Below, in pieces: positions 46,621-55,184 of a stretch of DNA of 64,000 nucleotides. Location: assembly GCF_001189845.1 (NCBI RefSeq), contig NZ_LFLZ01000005.1, positions 1 through 64,000 of the forward strand, read 5' to 3'. Each line of letters begins with the position of its first letter. Positions within the stretch are counted from its first letter, which is position 1. Source of the DNA: Bradyrhizobium tropiciagri. Lineage in GTDB: Bacteria > Pseudomonadota > Alphaproteobacteria > Rhizobiales > Xanthobacteraceae. The position numbers and the translations under genes were made by a program. Under the pieces are notes generated by a model, which saw only the letters and a program-made list of their open reading frames with translations, ran no database searches and was not told the origin of the DNA.

Positions 46621-46656
46621 GGCATCGGCTCCATAGGTTGGGTGATGACGACGACG

Positions 46657-46836
46657 TCAGGTCTTGTCCTCGTCGGATGTGGTGCGTTTGGCTATGATCG
46701 GGTTGCGGTCGCTGATCGCGGCGAGCAGCGAGGCGTGGGTCACGACTGATGACACGACGATCTTCCCGGAGGGCTCGACCCGGCGACCGTTCTGCTGCTG
46801 TTGCTGTGGGCTCCTGGCGGTGGATTTCTGCATCAT
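46657..46836 (-). CDS. 59-residue peptide gene with strong ribosome site
   Basis: The reverse strand opens with AAGGAGGCCACC before ATGATG, an almost ideal ribosome binding site, and encodes 59 residues: MMQKSTARSPQQQQQNGRRV, then a segment EPSGKIVVSSVVTHASLLAA with mixed helix/strand potential, ending in a charged TTSDEDKT tail. It has a poly-Gln run and no cysteine. It lies 56 bp after the 64-residue peptide gene and 36 bp before the 110-residue gene. Too small for routine calling, but context and RBS support it. It could be a RiPP-type precursor; no core can be assigned. Confidence 0.6.
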   Translation of the reverse strand: MMQKSTARSPQQQQQNGRRVEPSGKIVVSSVVTHASLLAAISDRNPIIAKRTTSDEDKT

Positions 46837-46892
46837 GGTGGCCTCCTTGAGGACGGGTGGGGCCCGACAGTGCCGGGCCCCGAGTTCGGCGA

Positions 46893-47087
46893 TCAGATGC
46901 CGAGGACGCCGCTGAGAGCGGGGATCGCCACCTTTGCGATCCCGCCGAGGATGTCGCCCCAGCCCTGCGGGTTGACGGACCCGTTGACCGCCACTTCAGC
47001 AATCCGCTTCGGACCGCGCTCGATGCCCTCACACTGGATCGGGCTACGCACGCTGCCGAAGGTCTCAAAGTCGTTCCTTGCGTACAT
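46893..47087 (-). CDS. 64-residue candidate precursor peptide (bacteriocin-like C-terminus)
   Basis: A short gene with a strong ribosome site (GAAGGAGCTGAAC before ATG). The product has a charged N-terminal half with one cysteine (FETFGSVRSPIQCEGIERGP) and a C-terminal 23-residue stretch beginning GWGDILGGIAKVAIPALSGV. This is Gly/Ile/Leu/Ala-rich with one Lys and one Asp, and resembles membrane-active amphipathic peptides or leaderless bacteriocins. It lies 175 bp downstream of the PatA/PatG-type protease gene. The leader/core-like layout suggests a substrate of that protease. No similarity search could be done. Confidence 0.65.
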   Translation of the reverse strand: MYARNDFETFGSVRSPIQCEGIERGPKRIAEVAVNGSVNPQGWGDILGGIAKVAIPALSGVLGI

Positions 47088-47122
47088 GTTCAGCTCCTTC
47101 TTTCGGTTTGAATTGACGGCAA

Positions 47123-47226
47123 CTACGGGAGGTGGTCACCCGACCGGGGTCGCCGTCGCTGGACGTCGCCCAGGGGATCGCTCATCGCGTCGATCCCCTG
47201 GACCACGTGACGCTCATGCGCGCCAC
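47123..47226 (-). other. Two possible overlapping mini-ORFs after the protease gene
   Basis: A GTG at 47226 follows GGAGGAGATCAGAAC and opens a 14-residue frame (MARMSVTWSRGSTR). Its stop overlaps an ATG (ATGA) that opens a 20-residue frame (MSDPLGDVQRRRPRSGDHLP). They lie between the protease stop and the 64-residue gene. The strong ribosome site and coupled stop/start are suggestive, but frames this short arise easily by chance. Confidence 0.25.
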
Positions 47227-47262
47227 GTTCTGATCTCCTCCGGACGCAGAGGAGCAATTGCC

Positions 47263-49716
47263 TCAATAGACCTGCCAGTACCGCAGCGGCCCGACCGCCA
47301 CCGGCACCACGTCGCTGACGTCGATCGTGTACTGATAGACTTCGCGCGCCTGGGTCAGGACCTGCGTCGGGTTGAAGAAGCGGTACGTCACGTCGTGGCA
47401 ATCCGAGTCCGGCCGGCAAATGACGCTCTGGTCGACCTCGACGGTGTCGAGCCGCAGGCCCTTCTTGGCGGCCTCAATGAAGATCTTCCGCGTGTTGTAG
47501 GCATTCATCGCGGAATAATTCAGCGCGCGATCCTGCGGCGAGAGACCGACGTTGCGGAACTCGTTGTAGATCCGCTCGAGGAAGCCTTCCGCACCGTCTG
47601 GCCAGGGGAGTGGTCCGAACAGTGTGAACAGATCCCATTGGTAGAAGCCGCGCCAATCGGTCACCAGCGTCGGCACGACGGTGCCGTTCAGCAGCTTGGT
47701 CGTGTTGGTGCTGTCGACCCAGCCGGCCATCGAGACCCGCGCGACGCCGCCCGGCGGCGGGAATGGCGGGTTCGCCGTCGGTCGTGCGTCGGCGTCGGCC
47801 ACGGCCGCTGTCGCTTTCACCACGGTACGGGCCGTCGAGGGATCGTCGCGCGAGACCTCCTGGTGCCACAGCGCCAGGATCAGCGCGGCGAAGAATCCGA
47901 GTCCGAACACGTCGAGCGGCTTGATCGCGTAGATCGGGATCGAATCGATCGTCATCGTCCAGGTGATGGCGTCGGCGTCCGGGAAGTTGTTGCCGGAGCC
48001 GGCCGGCGCCGACGTCTCGCCTTCGGCCTGGTTCAACAGATAGCGCGCCATGATCGCCGGGTTGTACGGTGCCGAGGTGTCGCCGGAGCGGTCGCGATCC
48101 GTTCCGAACGCCGGGTCGCCGCGGCCGATCAGGCTGTCGCGCCAATTGGCGATCGCCTGCACGAAGTAGTCGAGGCGGGCTTCCTTGCCGAAATCGTAGA
48201 ACAGCCGGCCAATCGGGAAGGCGAGTTGACCGGTGGGCTCGGTCGCCGTGCCCCGCGGACGCATGCCCCCGCGACAACCGCAGCTCTTCTCGCTGGTTCG
48301 TACCGCGGGCGCTTCGTACATCGGCAGCGCCTGCGGCATTGCGACGGGAAGCGCGTTGCTCGGCATCAGCGCGGGCATCTGCTGCGGCTGCAGCCAGGTT
48401 TGCGGCATCATGCCGGCGGTTGGCATCGCCATCTGCGGCATCATCATTTGCGGCATCACCACCTGCGGAGCCGATGCCGGCATCCAGACCATGTCGCCGC
48501 CCGGATGGGGAGCGTGGTACGGATACGGCGCGGGCGCTGCGATCGGCGCGGCGACGACACCGTGATCAACGGGAACGGCCATGGCCGCAGGTGCTGCCGG
48601 TGCGGCGGGCTGCGCCTCGCTTGGCATGATCCCGGCGCTGCTTCGCAGGACCGAGCCGTCCGGCCCGAATATGCGCGGAGCCGATGGTGCAGACATTGCT
48701 GATAGATCTCCCATGGAATCCTCTCTGGTTGCAGTTGGCTGAGCGGCGGATGACGGTTGGAGGAAAGGGCGCGCGAACACTCCCCAGAAGCGGGGAGACG
48801 CGGCCGTGGCACCCGACGGCATGACGGCGTCCGCCTGCTCGCCAAGCAGGGCGGCGACAGCCGCGGGAATATCGAGCCGTCCGGCGAGGCAGCGCGAGGC
48901 GCTGCCGTCGCTCTGGCAAGGCGCCGCGCTTTCGAGCAGCGCGGCACGGACGGCTTGCGGATCGGCCTTGCGTCCGTTCTGGCGCAGGCATGACAGCAAA
49001 AGCGCGACGACGCCGGTGACGATCGGCGCGGCGAAGCTCGTTCCGGAACGCAAACTGACGTTGCGGACCGGCGAGGCGCCGGCGATGTTCTCGCCCGGCG
49101 CAAGGATGCCGTTCTCCAGATAAGCGTCGCCGAAATTGCTGAAGGGCAGCGGATTGCCGGTCAGATCGCACGCGCCGACCGCGAGCACCGACGAGAGGCT
49201 GCCCGGCACCTGGACGCAGCGGCAGCCGTCATTGCCGGCGGCGGCGACGATCAGCTTGCCGGCGCGTTCGCAGGCGCGCACCGCGTCGACCAGAATGCGA
49301 TCGGCCTGTCCTGTCGCGGATTGCTGGCCGCTGCTGATGTTGATGATGTCAGCGCCGGCGGCGAGCGCCTGGTTGATCGCGAGCGCCAGCGTGCTTTGCG
49401 AGGAGGGCTCGATCTGTCCGACCGCGTCCTCGCGATAGATCGAGAATACGGTCGCGCTGCAATTCGGCGCGACGCCGAGCACCGGGCTGCCGGGCGTGCC
49501 CATCAGCACGCTCGTCACATGCGTGCCGTGCTCGGACTGGATCGTCGGCGAGGACGGCGCGACGAATTCGCCGCCCATGGCGACGCGGGCCTGCCTGAGC
49601 GCGGGATGATTGAGATCGACCGGACCGTCGATGATGGCGATCTTCACCGCGGGGTCGCCACCCGACGTTCTCTGCCACAAGGCAGTCAGACCAGAGATGT
49701 CGGCAACTGGATTCAT
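47263..49716 (-). CDS. PatA/PatG-family cyanobactin-type maturation protease
   Basis: An 817-residue protein. Residues 1-290 are a subtilisin (S8) domain of the PatA type: Asp30 in IAIIDGPVDLNHPAL, His63 in SEHGTHVTSVLMGTPGSPVL, Asn162 in IVAAAGNDGCRCVQVPG and Ser227 in SLRSGTSFAAPIVTGVVALL. Residues about 340-505 form a Pro/Met/Ala-rich linker with a Met-rich run and CGCRGG. Residues about 515-817 match the PatG C-terminal domain (YDFGKEARLDYFVQAIANW, IPIYAIKPLDVFG, CRPDSDCHDVTYRFF, YTIDVSDVVPVAVG). In cyanobactin pathways such proteases cut leaders from and may cyclise precursor peptides. No cyclodehydratase or oxidase is adjacent. Start at MNPVADIS. Confidence 0.9.
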   Translation of the reverse strand: MNPVADISGLTALWQRTSGGDPAVKIAIIDGPVDLNHPALRQARVAMGGEFVAPSSPTIQSEHGTHVTSVLMGTPGSPVLGVAPNCSATVFSIYREDAVGQIEPSSQSTLALAINQALAAGADIINISSGQQSATGQADRILVDAVRACERAGKLIVAAAGNDGCRCVQVPGSLSSVLAVGACDLTGNPLPFSNFGDAYLENGILAPGENIAGASPVRNVSLRSGTSFAAPIVTGVVALLLSCLRQNGRKADPQAVRAALLESAAPCQSDGSASRCLAGRLDIPAAVAALLGEQADAVMPSGATAASPRFWGVFARPFLQPSSAAQPTATREDSMGDLSAMSAPSAPRIFGPDGSVLRSSAGIMPSEAQPAAPAAPAAMAVPVDHGVVAAPIAAPAPYPYHAPHPGGDMVWMPASAPQVVMPQMMMPQMAMPTAGMMPQTWLQPQQMPALMPSNALPVAMPQALPMYEAPAVRTSEKSCGCRGGMRPRGTATEPTGQLAFPIGRLFYDFGKEARLDYFVQAIANWRDSLIGRGDPAFGTDRDRSGDTSAPYNPAIMARYLLNQAEGETSAPAGSGNNFPDADAITWTMTIDSIPIYAIKPLDVFGLGFFAALILALWHQEVSRDDPSTARTVVKATAAVADADARPTANPPFPPPGGVARVSMAGWVDSTNTTKLLNGTVVPTLVTDWRGFYQWDLFTLFGPLPWPDGAEGFLERIYNEFRNVGLSPQDRALNYSAMNAYNTRKIFIEAAKKGLRLDTVEVDQSVICRPDSDCHDVTYRFFNPTQVLTQAREVYQYTIDVSDVVPVAVGPLRYWQVY

Positions 49717-50067
49717 GAAATCAATCCTGGCCGGTCTGCTGCGAATTCGTGCAGCCGATCCGCTTTCCACGGCAATCTGCTTTCACGCAGCGAGCGAAAG
49801 GAGCGGTGCGCCGCTGCGTTGGTGCTGTTGTGGCAGGTGTGCTGCGAACGGCCTATTCGCCGCGGTGGCTCAAAAAGGATCGGGCCGATGATGCGGATCG
49901 ACCGATCCAGGAGATCGACCTTGCGCCTCGAAAGATCGATCAAAGGATTTAGTCGCGATCGATCTCATGGCGTGATGCGCACGCAAGCATGCAAAGCCGC
50001 GCCGCATCTGCGCACCAATGCGTGCGAGTGCTGCGATAAGCCGAATACGGAATTCAGTTGGCTTGTG
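49717..50067. other. Control region upstream of the PatA/PatG-type protease
   Basis: A 351-bp gap between the regulator stop and the protease start, both on the minus strand. It has a cluster of GATC-containing palindromes: near-palindrome GGATCGACCGATCC at 49895-49908, and GATCGATC at 49934-49941 and 49957-49964. These are candidates for binding of the LuxR-type regulator. A minus frame runs through it, but without family features. Confidence 0.4.
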
Positions 50068-50742
50068 TCAGTCGAGCTCGCGGCGACGATCGAGAGCCGG
50101 CGCAGACGAGGCGATCCACGGCGCCTCGCGGACCCGCCGCATTGCCTGCGCCCGGCGCGGCAGGCCGAGCTTCTGCAGCACGTGATGGACGTGGTGCTTG
50201 ACGGTCGCAAGGCTGAGGTTGAGATCGCGCGCGATCTCCTTGTTCGACATGCCTTGTCCGATGAGCTTGAGAACCTCGCTTTCGCGGCGCGTCAGTCCCT
50301 GGTCCGCGTCGATCGTATCGCTCTGGCGCTCCATGCAGAACAACGCGCGCAGCAGGCCGCCGGAAATCTCGGCGCTGCAGGCAAGCCGTCCCGATGCGAC
50401 GTCCGAGAGCGCGCGGCAGAGCTCGTCGAAGCTGGCATTCCGGGAAATGTAGCCACTGAACCCGGCCCGGCCGCAGCGAACCACGTCACGCCGGTCCTCG
50501 TTGAGGCCGAGCGCGACCAGGGCGATGTCGGCATGCTCGCTCGCGATCACGCGCACCTCGTCGAGATCGATGCCCTGTGTGACGTCGATCAGGATGACGT
50601 TCACGCGGCCGGTCGCGAGCGCCGCGCGCAGGCCGGCAAGGTCGGAAACCGCCGCCTCGACGGCAAACTCGGCGTGGTTCTGGAAACTCGAGGTAAGCCC
50701 CTCGCTGAACAGCCTGATCGGCGTGACGACCGCGATCCTCAT
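50068..50742 (-). CDS. LuxR/FixJ-type regulator with degenerate receiver
   Basis: A 224-residue NarL/FixJ-type protein. The C-terminal LuxR helix-turn-helix is complete (GLTRRESEVLKLIGQGMSNK, EIARDLNLSLATVKHHVHHV). The N-terminal receiver-like domain keeps an Asp in VILIDVTQG at the phosphorylation position, but the acidic pair normally near residue 8 is replaced by Thr-Pro (IAVVTPIRLFSEGL), so normal metal binding and phosphotransfer are doubtful. It lies upstream of, and in the same orientation as, the PatA/PatG-type protease gene and is the likely regulator of that locus. Confidence 0.82.
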   Translation of the reverse strand: MRIAVVTPIRLFSEGLTSSFQNHAEFAVEAAVSDLAGLRAALATGRVNVILIDVTQGIDLDEVRVIASEHADIALVALGLNEDRRDVVRCGRAGFSGYISRNASFDELCRALSDVASGRLACSAEISGGLLRALFCMERQSDTIDADQGLTRRESEVLKLIGQGMSNKEIARDLNLSLATVKHHVHHVLQKLGLPRRAQAMRRVREAPWIASSAPALDRRRELD

Positions 50743-51181
50743 CAATATCCTCGAACTCTACGAAATGGCGGATGAAAAGCCGTCTGGTGGTCGACGGCAC
50801 CGGCATCCAGAAAGTCATGAAGGTAAGTATGCGGTATGCTGCCAGAGGTTGTATTGTTATCGAGCTGAAATTACGGCCCCGAGACGCGCAGGATCAAGAG
50901 ATGCAGTTCACATTCAGGCGTCGTGCCGACAGCACCATGCACGGTCCGATGTCTCGGATAGCGCGGCAAAGCGACGATACGAAGCGCGTGCGCACCAGGG
51001 CGCTGCGGGAAATCCGGAGGTGACTTCAACGCCGTAGTCATCGGCGGCTAGATATTTAGATAATTGACGCATGCAGGCGCGGATGCTCTGTACAAGATTG
51101 CGTGTTCACCAGGGCCGAGTGTGAGCGACGCGATGCCGCGCCTCGGATGTGCTCAATTCCGATGCAGATCGACGGGGTTCC
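50743..51181. other. Intergenic region with one doubtful short frame
   Basis: A 439-bp stretch between the LuxR-type regulator and the trypsin-like protease gene, with start regions at both ends. A plus-strand frame of 83 residues (50772-51023) has a basic, Arg-rich C-terminus and no recognisable family; a PilZ-like reading cannot be supported. I see no clear promoter motif or repeat. Confidence 0.3.
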
Positions 51182-51943
51182 ATGACGAATTTGATTCGAG
51201 CGACGGTCATTCTGATCATGCTGATGGCAACGCCGGCCTTCGCTATTGTCGGGGGCGGCGCGCCGTCGACCGACGGCGTCGCGCGCTCCGTCGTCACCAT
51301 CGTCGGCTCGCGTGGCAATTTCTGCACCGGCGCGCTGATTGCGCCGAAGGTGGTGCTGACCGCGGCGCATTGCGTGCAGCCCGGTGCCGATTACAAGATC
51401 GTCGAGTACGGCGCGGACCGGCAGCCCAAGCTGCAGGACGTCAAGACGGTTGCGATCCATCCCGGCTTCCGGATGCAGGCGATGATCAATCATGTCGCGA
51501 CCGCCGACGTCGCGCTGCTGCAACTTGCGGTGCCTTCCGCAGGCAAGGCGCCGGCCGCACTCGGCATGCCCAACATCCCGATCCAGGTCGGCGGCCGCTT
51601 CACCGTCGCGGGCGTCGGTGTCACCGTGCGCGGCGACGGCAGGAGCGGCGGCAGCATTCGCGTCGCCGGCCTGATTGCGAGCGGGAAGCCCGGCACGCTG
51701 CAGATCCGTCTCGTCGATCCGGTCGGGCAGGGCGTGCGCGACGGGCTCGGCGCCTGCACCGGCGATTCCGGCGCGCCGGTGTTCGAGGACAAGCAGAGCG
51801 GGCCGGTCATCGTCGGCGTGGTGAGCTGGTCCACCGGCCCGAACGGCACCGCCGGCTGCGGCGGCATCACCGGCGTGACGCCGCTCACGCTCTATCGCGA
51901 CTGGGTGATGCAGACCGCGCTGCAATGGGGCGCGAGCTTCTAG
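51182..51943 (+). CDS. Secreted trypsin-like (S1A) serine protease
   Basis: A 253-residue exported protease. Signal peptide 1-21 (ending TPAFA). The predicted mature protein starts directly at Ile22 in IVGGG, the residue that must be free at the N-terminus for activity, so no activation propeptide is present. Catalytic His63 is in VLTAAHCVQPG, Asp in ATADVALLQLAV, Ser in GACTGDSGAPVFE, followed by VSWSTGPNGTAGCGG. It should be active in the periplasm or outside. It is next to the PatA/PatG-type locus on the other strand; no functional link is shown. Confidence 0.92.
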   Translation: MTNLIRATVILIMLMATPAFAIVGGGAPSTDGVARSVVTIVGSRGNFCTGALIAPKVVLTAAHCVQPGADYKIVEYGADRQPKLQDVKTVAIHPGFRMQAMINHVATADVALLQLAVPSAGKAPAALGMPNIPIQVGGRFTVAGVGVTVRGDGRSGGSIRVAGLIASGKPGTLQIRLVDPVGQGVRDGLGACTGDSGAPVFEDKQSGPVIVGVVSWSTGPNGTAGCGGITGVTPLTLYRDWVMQTALQWGASF

Positions 51944-51982
51944 CGCTGCGGCGCGGATCGAACTGTTGGCACGCTTGGAGTT

Positions 51983-52084
51983 CCGTCATCCTGAGGAGCG
52001 CGTAGCGCGTCTCGAAGGATGAACGGCCCCGACTATGGCCGATTCATCCTTCGAGCTCGCTCCGCTCGCACCTCAGGATGACGG
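51983..52084. repeat. Palindromic repeat (CCGTCATCCTGAGG family)
   Basis: Ends CCGTCATCCTGAGGAGCG and its inverse CTCAGGATGACGG with inner CGAAGGATGAACGG/GATTCATCCTTCG. A second copy is at 59329-59430. Lies between converging genes. Confidence 0.9.
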
Positions 52085-52106
52085 AACTAAGAGGGCGCGT
52101 CTGAAT

Positions 52107-54328
52107 CTAATGCCCCGCCGCTTTGTTCGCGGCGGCGTTGTTCAGCACGATCAGGCCGTCGACGGCGACGCCGAGCTTGCTGTTGATCAGGAACGGGTTG
52201 ACGTCGATCGAGGCGATGCGGCCGTTGGCGTCGGCCATCAGGTTGGAGAGCCCGACCAGCGCCTTCACCGCGGACGGCTCGTGCAGTGCGGGCTTGCCGC
52301 GATAGCCCTTCATCTTGACGCCGGCCTTGGTCTTGGCGATCAGCTCCTTTGCCTCGGCGGCGTCGAGTGGCGCACCGGCCAGCGCCACGTCCTTCATCAG
52401 TTCGATATCCACGCCGCCGGTGCCGAACAGCACCACGGGGCCCATCTCGGCATCGAGCGAGGCGCCGACCACGAGCTCGAGGTCAGCCTTGACCTGCTGC
52501 GCGATCAGGATGCCCTCGAGCTTCGGCTTGCCCTTCAGCTTCTTCACCCGCGCGGTGATGTCGTTGAACGCCTTCTTCACCTCGGCCGCGTTGGCAAGGT
52601 TCAGCACCACGCCGCCGATATCCGACTTGTGCAGGATGTCGGGGCTGACCACCTTGGCGACCACCGGAAAGCCGATCGCCTTGGCGATCTTCACGGCCTC
52701 GGCCGGGGTCTGCGCGACGTCTTCCTTCGAGATCGGGATGCCGTAAGCCTTGAGCAGCTGCTTCGAGGCGACCTCGTCGAGCGCGGCGGCACCGTTGGCG
52801 GCCTTCAGCGTCTTCTCCAGAACGGCGCGCGCGGACGCCTTCGAGCTCGACACGATGTCGGGCACCTCCTTGCGCAGGCCGGCATATTCGATCAGCGACT
52901 TGATCGCGCCGACCGCGCGGTCGAGGCCCTGCATGACTGCGATATTGGGCAGCGACTTGCGCAGTCCCTTGGTGAAGTCGGTAAAGCCGATCGACATCGC
53001 GCTGATATAGATCACCGGCTTGTGGGCCTGCCCTGCCATCTCGTTGACGATGCGCAGATTGCGCTCGCGCAGCTCGTGCGGCGCCTTCGGCAGCTCGGCA
53101 TCGATGATGACGATGTCGGTGTCGGGATCGTCGATCATGATCTTGATCGACTTCATGTAGACGGAGGGATCGACCACGGCGGCAAATCCGGCGTCGAGCG
53201 GGTTGCCGACGATGCTGCCCGGGCCGAGCATCTTCGCCAGTTGCTCGGACGCGTTCGGGCTGAGCGGCGCGAAGTTCAGGCCGGCGGAATAGAACGCGTC
53301 GATCAGAAGCCCGCGCTTGCCACCCGACAGCGACACCGCCGCCAGCCGATTGCCCTTCGGCGGATTGGCATGGACGAAGCACTCAGTGGTTTCGATCAAT
53401 TCATCCAGTCCGCGCACCCGGATCACGCCCTCGCGGGTCGAGATCGCATCGAATGTCTCGATCGAGCCGGCGAGCGCGCCGGTATGCGCCATCGCCGCGG
53501 CGCGGCCGCCTTCGGAGGCGCCGAGCTTGAGCGCGATGACAGGCTTGCCGGCGGCGCGCGCGGCCTTGCAGGCGTCACGGAACACCTTGGTGTTCCTGAC
53601 GCCTTCGAGATAGACCACGATGACGCGGATGCTCGGATCGGCGGCGAAATAGCTCATCAAGTCCGGCGTCTCGAGGCCGGATTCATTTCCGGTTGTGACC
53701 ATGTAGCCGACGCCGACACCGCGATCCTCCAGCGCCTGGCGGATCGCCATCACGATCGCGCCGGATTGGCCGGCGATCGCCACCGCGCCCGGCTCCATGG
53801 TGACGATGCGGTCGTCGATATTGGTGAACAGGTTCTCGCCGGCGCTGAGATTGCGAGGCAGTTCGGACCGGTGACGGCAAGCCCGGTCTCCTTGATCGCC
53901 TGCTTCAGCTCGACGGCGAGGCGCTGGCTCTCTTCATCCTGCAATTCGCTGAAGCCTGACGTGACGATGGTCGCCGAGCGCGCGCCCGCCGCGGCCGCAT
54001 CGCGGATCACCTGCACGGCAAACCGCGCCGGCACCAGCACCAGCACGTGATCAGGCTTTTCGGGAAGGCTGGCGAAATCCTTGTAGCAGGTGACGCCCCA
54101 GATGGTTTCGCGCTTGGCGTTGATCGGAAACAGGCCGCCGGCATATTTGTACTTGATCAGGTTGTTCCAGATCCGTTCGGCGTAGTTGCCGGGCTTGTCG
54201 GTGGCGCCGACCAGCACGATGTTGCGCGGGTGCAGCATCGCGTGGATGCTCTTGACGATGTCGCTGGCATCAGCGGGCGGCGCCCATTTGTGGGACACAT
54301 GAGACGCGGTGCTTGCGAAAGCTTCCAT
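52107..54328 (-). pseudogene. ADP-forming acyl-CoA synthetase, one-base frameshift
   Basis: Two reverse frames give a complete ADP-forming acetyl/acyl-CoA synthetase (about 740 residues). The first, from ATG 54328, has the CoA-binding part (LHPRNIVLVGATDKPGNYAE, SLPEKPDHVLVLVPARFAVQ, LAVTGPNCL). The second continues near 53862 with NLSAGENLFTN, then MEPGAVAIAGQSGAIVMAIR, ETFDAIS, and the C-terminal ATP-grasp part (LLKAYGIPISKEDVAQTP, HKSDIGGVVLNL, VVGASLDAEMGPVVLFGTGG). Between CLx and NLS, GGC appears as GC: one missing G. The rest is fully conserved, so an assembly error is plausible. Family role: reversible acyl-CoA to acid with ATP formation. Confidence 0.88.
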
Positions 54329-54496
54329 GGAGCCTGCCCTTATCCTTGTTCTGCTTGTTTCCTCTGGCCCACGGTGCATCACCGCAGGACGCGATTTTTC
54401 ATTGCTTTTATGGCGAGGGAAAGGGGGTAGCAACTCACGCTGGCGCAAGTCAGGGCATCGCTTGCAATATCCCGGCAGGCGCAAAATCGATGCGCG

Positions 54497-55087
54497 TCAG
54501 GAACCCGATTCGAGGCGGTCCGAATCGGATTCGATCATGGTCGCGTGCAGCAGATAGCGCTCGGGCCCCGATGTCAGCGCGCCGAACGGCCAGCAGGTCG
54601 ACAGCACGAGCTCATACCGGCCGGTCAGCGGGTCGATGCCGGATTGATCGAAACGGACGACCGCGCTGCGATCGGCCCGGTAGCGAAACATCTTGCCGTC
54701 GCTCCTCGTGACGTCGATCTCGTCGCCGATTGTGACATCTTTCAGAAACCGGAAATGGGTGTCGCGATGCGCGGAATAGACCGCGACGCCGCGCTCGCCG
54801 GCATCGACGCTCTGCTCGACATGGCCGGGGCCGAACGCCAGCGCCTGGCCGCTGCTGCCGGCAAGCACGATCGCGGAGGCATGCAGGCGCTTGATCTCGA
54901 TCCGGGCCACCGGCCAAGTATCGGCCCAGCGCCACGGCTTCACGGGATGGCCGGTCGCGATGCTCTGGGCGAAAGCGCGCTCCAGCAGCACCTGCGCGAG
55001 CAGTGCCTTGGCATGGATATAGGCGCCCTGGCCGAACAGGATCAGGCCGAGGAGGGCGAAGGCGAGGGGCGGGATGAAGCGGCGCAT
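54497..55087 (-). CDS. Class GN sortase
   Basis: A 196-residue membrane-anchored transpeptidase. One N-terminal helix (about 5-25) and a sortase domain with catalytic His107 (VAVYSAHRDTHFRF), Cys165 in LVLSTCWPFGA and Arg177 in GPERYLL. This is the proteobacterial class of sortase that is normally encoded next to one dedicated substrate. The substrate gene, with an LPKTA signal, lies upstream (55289-57562) on the same strand. A palindromic repeat separates the two. Confidence 0.9.
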   Translation of the reverse strand: MRRFIPPLAFALLGLILFGQGAYIHAKALLAQVLLERAFAQSIATGHPVKPWRWADTWPVARIEIKRLHASAIVLAGSSGQALAFGPGHVEQSVDAGERGVAVYSAHRDTHFRFLKDVTIGDEIDVTRSDGKMFRYRADRSAVVRFDQSGIDPLTGRYELVLSTCWPFGALTSGPERYLLHATMIESDSDRLESGS

Positions 55088-55100
55088 TTTCGGCAACACT

Positions 55101-55184
55101 CGTCATTGCGAGGAGCGAAGCGACGAAGCAATCCATCTTTCCCCGAATGGTGGCATGGATTGCTTCGCTTCGCTCGCAATGACG
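55101..55184. repeat. Palindromic repeat between sortase substrate and sortase genes
   Basis: CGTCATTGCGAGGAGCGAAG ... CTTCGCTCGCAATGACG, with inner GAAGCAATCCAT/ATGGATTGCTTC. Same family as 18974-19094. Its transcript would fold into a long hairpin between two co-oriented genes. Confidence 0.9.

Noticed and set aside
46801..48702. Plus-strand frame of 633 residues opposite the PatA/PatG-type protease
   Set aside because: Shadow of the protease and peptide genes; no recognisable motif and no ribosome site.
49713..49943. 76-residue minus-strand frame upstream of the protease gene
   Set aside because: Begins at TTG without a ribosome site, overlaps the protease start and resembles no family; more likely part of the control region.
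50772..51023. 83-residue plus-strand frame with a possible PilZ-like RR motif
   Set aside because: Only RRRAD-type arginines are seen; no PilZ D/NxSxxG motif follows and no clear ribosome site exists.
52035..54050. Plus-strand frame of 671 residues
   Set aside because: Antisense of the ADP-forming synthetase, whose motifs are unambiguous.
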